DNA from: Acrocarpospora catenulata
Lineage (GTDB): Bacteria; Actinomycetota; Actinomycetes; Streptosporangiales; Streptosporangiaceae
DNA: 64,000 bases
Direction: 5' to 3'
Assembly: GCF_018476525.1 (NCBI RefSeq)
Contig: NZ_JAHCST010000004.1
Coordinates: 62,001 to 126,000 of the forward strand
The notes beneath the pieces are model-generated. The model was not told where the DNA came from. It saw only the letters and a program-made list of their open reading frames with translations, and ran no database searches. This document shows positions 60,765 through 64,000 of this stretch, piece by piece. The translations under genes were made by a program, and so were the position numbers. Position 1 is the stretch's first letter, and each line of letters starts with the position of its first letter.

Positions 60765-62900
60765 ATGTTAATGCCCAGAAATCCGATTTCTGCCTTATTT
60801 CGCACTTTATTAGCACTTGCTCTGATGACCGTGGGGCTCGCGGTCCTCCCGAGCAGCGCGTCGGCGGCGCCGCTCACCAAGGTCCTGGTCTTCTCCAAGA
60901 CCGCGGGATTCCGGCACAGCTCCATCCCCAACGGGATCACGGCCATTCAGCAAGTCGGGGCGGCCAACGGGTTCTCGGTGACGGCCACCGAGGACGCGAA
61001 CGCCTTCACCACCGCCAACCTGGCCCAGTACCAGGCCGTGATCTGGCTCTCCACCACCGGCGACGTCCTGAACGCCACCCAGCAGAGCGCCTTCCAGTCC
61101 TACATCGCCTCCGGCGGGGGCTACGTCGGCGTGCACGCGGCCGCCGACACCGAGTACGACTGGGCCTGGTACGGCGGCCTGGTCGGCGCCTACTTCCAGT
61201 CCCACCCGGCCACCCAGCAGGCCACCATCAAGGTGGAGGACCGGGCCAACCCGTCCACCTCGCACCTGCCGCCCACCTGGACCCGGACCGACGAGTGGTA
61301 CAACTACCGCACCAACCCGCGTAACGCGGTGAAGGTCCTGGCCAGCCTCACCGAGTCCTCGTACTCCGGCGGCACCATGGGCGACCACCCGATCACCTGG
61401 TGCCAGGACTACCAGGGCGGCCGTGCCTGGTACACCGGCCTCGGCCACACCGAGGAGAGCTACGCCGACGCCAACTTCCGCACCATGCTGCTCGGCGGCA
61501 TCCGGGTCGCGGCCAGGGCGGTCCCCGCGGACTGCAGGCCCGAGGTCGGCTACACCACGCTGATGGACGGCACCCAGGCCACCTTCGGCCAGTGGCGGAT
61601 GGCCGGTCCAGGCGGCTTCACGTTGGCGAACGGCACCCTGACCTCGTTCGGCGGCATGGGCCTGCTCTGGTACCCGCTCTCCACCTTCGCCAACTACTCG
61701 CTGAAGGTCGACTGGATGATGCCGGGCGACGACAACGGCGGCGTCTTCATCGGCTTCCCCGACCCCGGCAACGACCCGTGGGGCCCGGTGAACGCCGGTC
61801 ACGAGATCCAGATCGACGCCAGCGACGCCGACCCGAGCCGGACCACCGGCAGCGTCTACAGCTTCAAGGCGCCCGACACCGCGGCCAGAGACGCCGCGCT
61901 CAACCCGCCGGGCCAGTGGAACACCTACGAGATCGGGGTGCACGGCCAGCGGGTGGAGATCTGGCTGAACGGCGTCAAGATCAACGACTACACCAGCTCG
62001 CGGAACATCTCCAACGGCTACATCGGCGTGCAGAACGACGGCGGCGGTCTCGTCATCAACTACCGCAACATCCGCATCAAGACCGACGGCGGGCCGCCGC
62101 CCAACCCCACCGACATCGCGCAGGGCAAGCCGACCACCGCCTCCAGTGTGGAGAGCGGCAGCGCCCACGTGGCCGCCAACGCCACCGACGGCAACGCCGC
62201 CACCCGGTGGGGCAGCGCGTACGCCGACCCGCAGTGGATCCAGGTCGACCTCGGCCAGACGTACGACATCAGCAGGGTCCGCCTGAACTGGGAGGCCGCC
62301 TACGGCCGGGCCTACCAGATCCAGACCTCGCCCAACGGCAGCACCTGGACGAACATCTACTCGACCACCACCGGCGACGGCGGCGTGGACGACCTCACGC
62401 TCTCCGGAACCGGCCGGTACGTCCGGGTCTACGGAACCCAGCGCGCCCTCACCCAGTACGGCTACTCCCTCTGGGACCTGAACGTCTTCGGCACCCCGGC
62501 CGGCTCGACGCAACCGCTCTCCCGGAACAAGCCGGTCACGGTCTCCAGCGTGGAGCCGGGCAGCGCGCACGTCGGACCCAACGCGGTGGACGGCAACACC
62601 GCCACCCGTTGGGGCAGCGCCTACGCCGACCCGCAGTGGATCTACGTCGACCTGGGCGCCTCGTACAGCATCAGCCGGGTCCGGCTCAGCTGGGAGGCCG
62701 CCTACGGCAAGGCGTACCAGATCCAGACCTCACCCAACGCGAGCACCTGGACCACGGTCTACTCCACCACCACCGGCGACGGCGGCGTGGACGACGTCAA
62801 CGTGACCGGCATCGGCCGTTACGTCCGCGTCTACGGCACCCAGCGCGGGCTGCCCCAGTACGGCTACTCCCTCTGGGAGTTCGACGTCTACGGCTCCTGA
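60765..62900 (+). CDS. Secreted ThuA-DUF1080-discoidin multidomain protein
   Basis: A 711-residue exported protein from ATG 60765, preceded by AAGGAG. After the signal peptide (cut near SASA) come a ThuA domain (KVLVFSKTAGFRHSSIPNGI; GGGYVGVHAAADTEYDWAWY), a DUF1080/3-keto-disaccharide hydrolase-type domain (PLSTFANYSLKVDWMMPGDD; PGQWNTYEIGVHGQRVEIWL), and two near-identical discoidin domains (AVDGNTATRWGSAYADPQWI). ThuA and DUF1080 domains act on sugars or 3-keto sugars. Ten-base palindrome ACTAATTAGT at 60707-60716 lies upstream. Confidence 0.9.
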   Translation: MLMPRNPISALFRTLLALALMTVGLAVLPSSASAAPLTKVLVFSKTAGFRHSSIPNGITAIQQVGAANGFSVTATEDANAFTTANLAQYQAVIWLSTTGDVLNATQQSAFQSYIASGGGYVGVHAAADTEYDWAWYGGLVGAYFQSHPATQQATIKVEDRANPSTSHLPPTWTRTDEWYNYRTNPRNAVKVLASLTESSYSGGTMGDHPITWCQDYQGGRAWYTGLGHTEESYADANFRTMLLGGIRVAARAVPADCRPEVGYTTLMDGTQATFGQWRMAGPGGFTLANGTLTSFGGMGLLWYPLSTFANYSLKVDWMMPGDDNGGVFIGFPDPGNDPWGPVNAGHEIQIDASDADPSRTTGSVYSFKAPDTAARDAALNPPGQWNTYEIGVHGQRVEIWLNGVKINDYTSSRNISNGYIGVQNDGGGLVINYRNIRIKTDGGPPPNPTDIAQGKPTTASSVESGSAHVAANATDGNAATRWGSAYADPQWIQVDLGQTYDISRVRLNWEAAYGRAYQIQTSPNGSTWTNIYSTTTGDGGVDDLTLSGTGRYVRVYGTQRALTQYGYSLWDLNVFGTPAGSTQPLSRNKPVTVSSVEPGSAHVGPNAVDGNTATRWGSAYADPQWIYVDLGASYSISRVRLSWEAAYGKAYQIQTSPNASTWTTVYSTTTGDGGVDDVNVTGIGRYVRVYGTQRGLPQYGYSLWEFDVYGS

Positions 62901-62931
62901 CACCCCCCACGAACTTTTCTCTGGAGTGCAC

Positions 62932-64000
62932 GTGTTCATTCGCCGCGCCCTTTCCGCGCTGCTGTTACCCATCCTGGCGGGCACCGCGCTCGCCACGCTC
63001 CCCGCGTCCCCCGCGGCCGCGGCCCCGCCCCCGACCAGCGGGTTCGAGAAGGTCAAGCTGGACGGCGGCCTGTCCATGGGCGAGCCGATCGAGCTGTCGG
63101 TGCTGCCGGACGGCAAGGTCCTCTACATCAACCGGGGCACCTCGGCCGGCGGCGGCCAGGTCCGCCTCTACAACCCGGCCACCCAGACCACCACGGTGGC
63201 GCTCACCCTCCAGCTGGACGCCCGTTTCGAGGACGGCCTGATCGGCATCACCCTGCACCCGCAGTTCGCCACCAACCGCTGGGTGTTCCTGTTCTACTCG
63301 CCGAAGGTGACCCCGCTGGTGAACCGCATCTCCCGGTTCACCTTCAACACCTCGACCAACGTGCTCGACCCGGCCGGCGAGGTCAAGATCATCGAATGGC
63401 CGACCGAGCGGAACCTCTGCTGCCACTCGGCCGGGTCGATGAGCTGGGATACCAACAACAACCTGTACTTCGCGGTGGGCGACAACACCAACTCCGGCGG
63501 TGACTCGGCGGGCATGGCGCCCATCGACGAGCGGACCAGCCGCGACCCGCAGTACGACGCCCAGCGCACCTCGGGCAACACCAACGACCTGCGGGGCAAG
63601 ATCAACCGCATCCACCCGGAGAACGGCGGCGGCTACACCGTCCCGGCGGGGAACCTGTTCCCCGTGGGCACCACGTTGACCAAGCCCGAGATCTACATCA
63701 TGGGCGTGCGGAACCCGTACCGGATCTGGGTCGACAAGAAGGCGAACAACACCCTGTACTGGGGCGAGGTCGGGCCGGACGCCGGGGCCACCATCCCGAA
63801 CCGGGGCCCGGCGGCCTACGACGAGTTCAACCGGGCGACCGTTCCCGGCAACTACGGCTGGCCGTACTGCGGCGGGCCGAACGTGGCCTACAACGACTGG
63901 GACTTCGCGGCCAACGCGCCCAGGGGCTGGTTCCCCTGCGGCGGCAACACCGGGCCGGTGAACAACTCGCCGCGCAACACCGGCATGCAGCAGCTCCCGC
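62932..64000 (+). CDS. PQQ-dependent sugar dehydrogenase (N-terminal part)
   Basis: The first 356 codons of a secreted glucose/sorbosone dehydrogenase-type beta-propeller; the end lies outside the window. GTG 62932 with GGAG upstream gives a signal peptide (FIRRALSALLLPILAGTALA). The propeller shows GLIGITLHPQFATNRWVFLF, LYFAVGDNTNSGGD, NDLRGKINRIHPENGG, IYIMGVRNPYRIWVD and WGEVGPDAG. It would oxidise sugars outside the cell and lies right behind the ThuA/DUF1080 protein, so both likely work on the same substrate. Confidence 0.93.
   Translation, partial: MFIRRALSALLLPILAGTALATLPASPAAAAPPPTSGFEKVKLDGGLSMGEPIELSVLPDGKVLYINRGTSAGGGQVRLYNPATQTTTVALTLQLDARFEDGLIGITLHPQFATNRWVFLFYSPKVTPLVNRISRFTFNTSTNVLDPAGEVKIIEWPTERNLCCHSAGSMSWDTNNNLYFAVGDNTNSGGDSAGMAPIDERTSRDPQYDAQRTSGNTNDLRGKINRIHPENGGGYTVPAGNLFPVGTTLTKPEIYIMGVRNPYRIWVDKKANNTLYWGEVGPDAGATIPNRGPAAYDEFNRATVPGNYGWPYCGGPNVAYNDWDFAANAPRGWFPCGGNTGPVNNSPRNTGMQQLP

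Noticed and set aside
1-64000. tRNA or rRNA genes, cas1/cas2, chrA, and hipB
   Set aside because: Looked for on both strands by eye; none was recognised in the window.

Overview
The window is high-GC DNA with GTG/TTG starts, tightly overlapped operons, and heavy G/C third-position bias. This points to an actinomycete. The mix of gene families (tandem discoidin sugar-binding enzymes, a MalEFG/GH13 locus, RsbW-like ATPases beside HTH regulators) suggests a Streptosporangiaceae-like genus, but that placement is inference. The two ends cut through a flavin monooxygenase (left) and a PQQ-type sugar dehydrogenase (right).

Layout. 1-4.4 kb: an LLM flavin oxidoreductase divergent from a four-gene NitT/TauT-type ABC importer. 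4.4-19.1 kb: a CRISPR island. It holds a type I-E effector operon (cas3, cas8e, cas11, cas7e, cas5e, cas6e), preceded by a small membrane-protein gene and flanked by arrays 1 and 2, whose leaders are related. Further right are a regulator island (a protein with four winged-helix domains, an RsbW-like ATPase, an unknown protein, and a divergent XRE regulator), then arrays 3 and 4, which point away from each other and share a second leader type. No cas1 or cas2 is present. A single in-frame TGA separates the Cas3 helicase core from a second ORF that starts with the missing Cas3 C-terminal domain and continues into Cas8e; this looks like a Cas3-Cas8e fusion gene re-split at an unusual place. 19.1-19.7 kb: a probable toxin-antitoxin pair. 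19.7-26.6 kb: a catabolic cluster (VOC protein, FAH-family hydrolase, Ldh-type dehydrogenase, two paralogous amidohydrolases, two Gfo/Idh/MocA dehydrogenases). 26.6-30.9 kb: GNAT, Uma2, a threonine-synthase-like enzyme, a ChrB-like protein and a COG4280-type membrane protein operon. 30.9-36.7 kb: a large secreted GH87-type alpha-glucanase and a secreted beta-helix protein. 36.8-50.3 kb: MmcQ/YjbR, Imm51-like, an overlapping DUF262-HipA pair, M48 protease, CBM2-only protein, MFS exporter, HPII-type catalase, methyltransferase and zinc alcohol dehydrogenase. 50.3-59.4 kb: maltodextrin locus (GH13, MalG, MalF, MalE, LacI-type regulator), in which a secreted amylase gene has been reduced to its signal peptide and a CBM20 tail with an IS200/IS605 element between them. 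59.4-64 kb: a CYP152-like P450, a ThuA/DUF1080/discoidin protein and the truncated PQQ sugar dehydrogenase.

How the parts work together. The CRISPR effector genes overlap by a few bases and should be translated as a coupled unit; the arrays supply crRNAs cut by Cas6e. The polarity of all four arrays can be read from leader position and trailing-repeat decay. The maltodextrin genes share CTTGC/GAAAG-type inverted repeats near the malE promoter and over the start of the LacI-type regulator gene, consistent with local negative control. The alpha-glucanase upstream region carries a similar palindrome.
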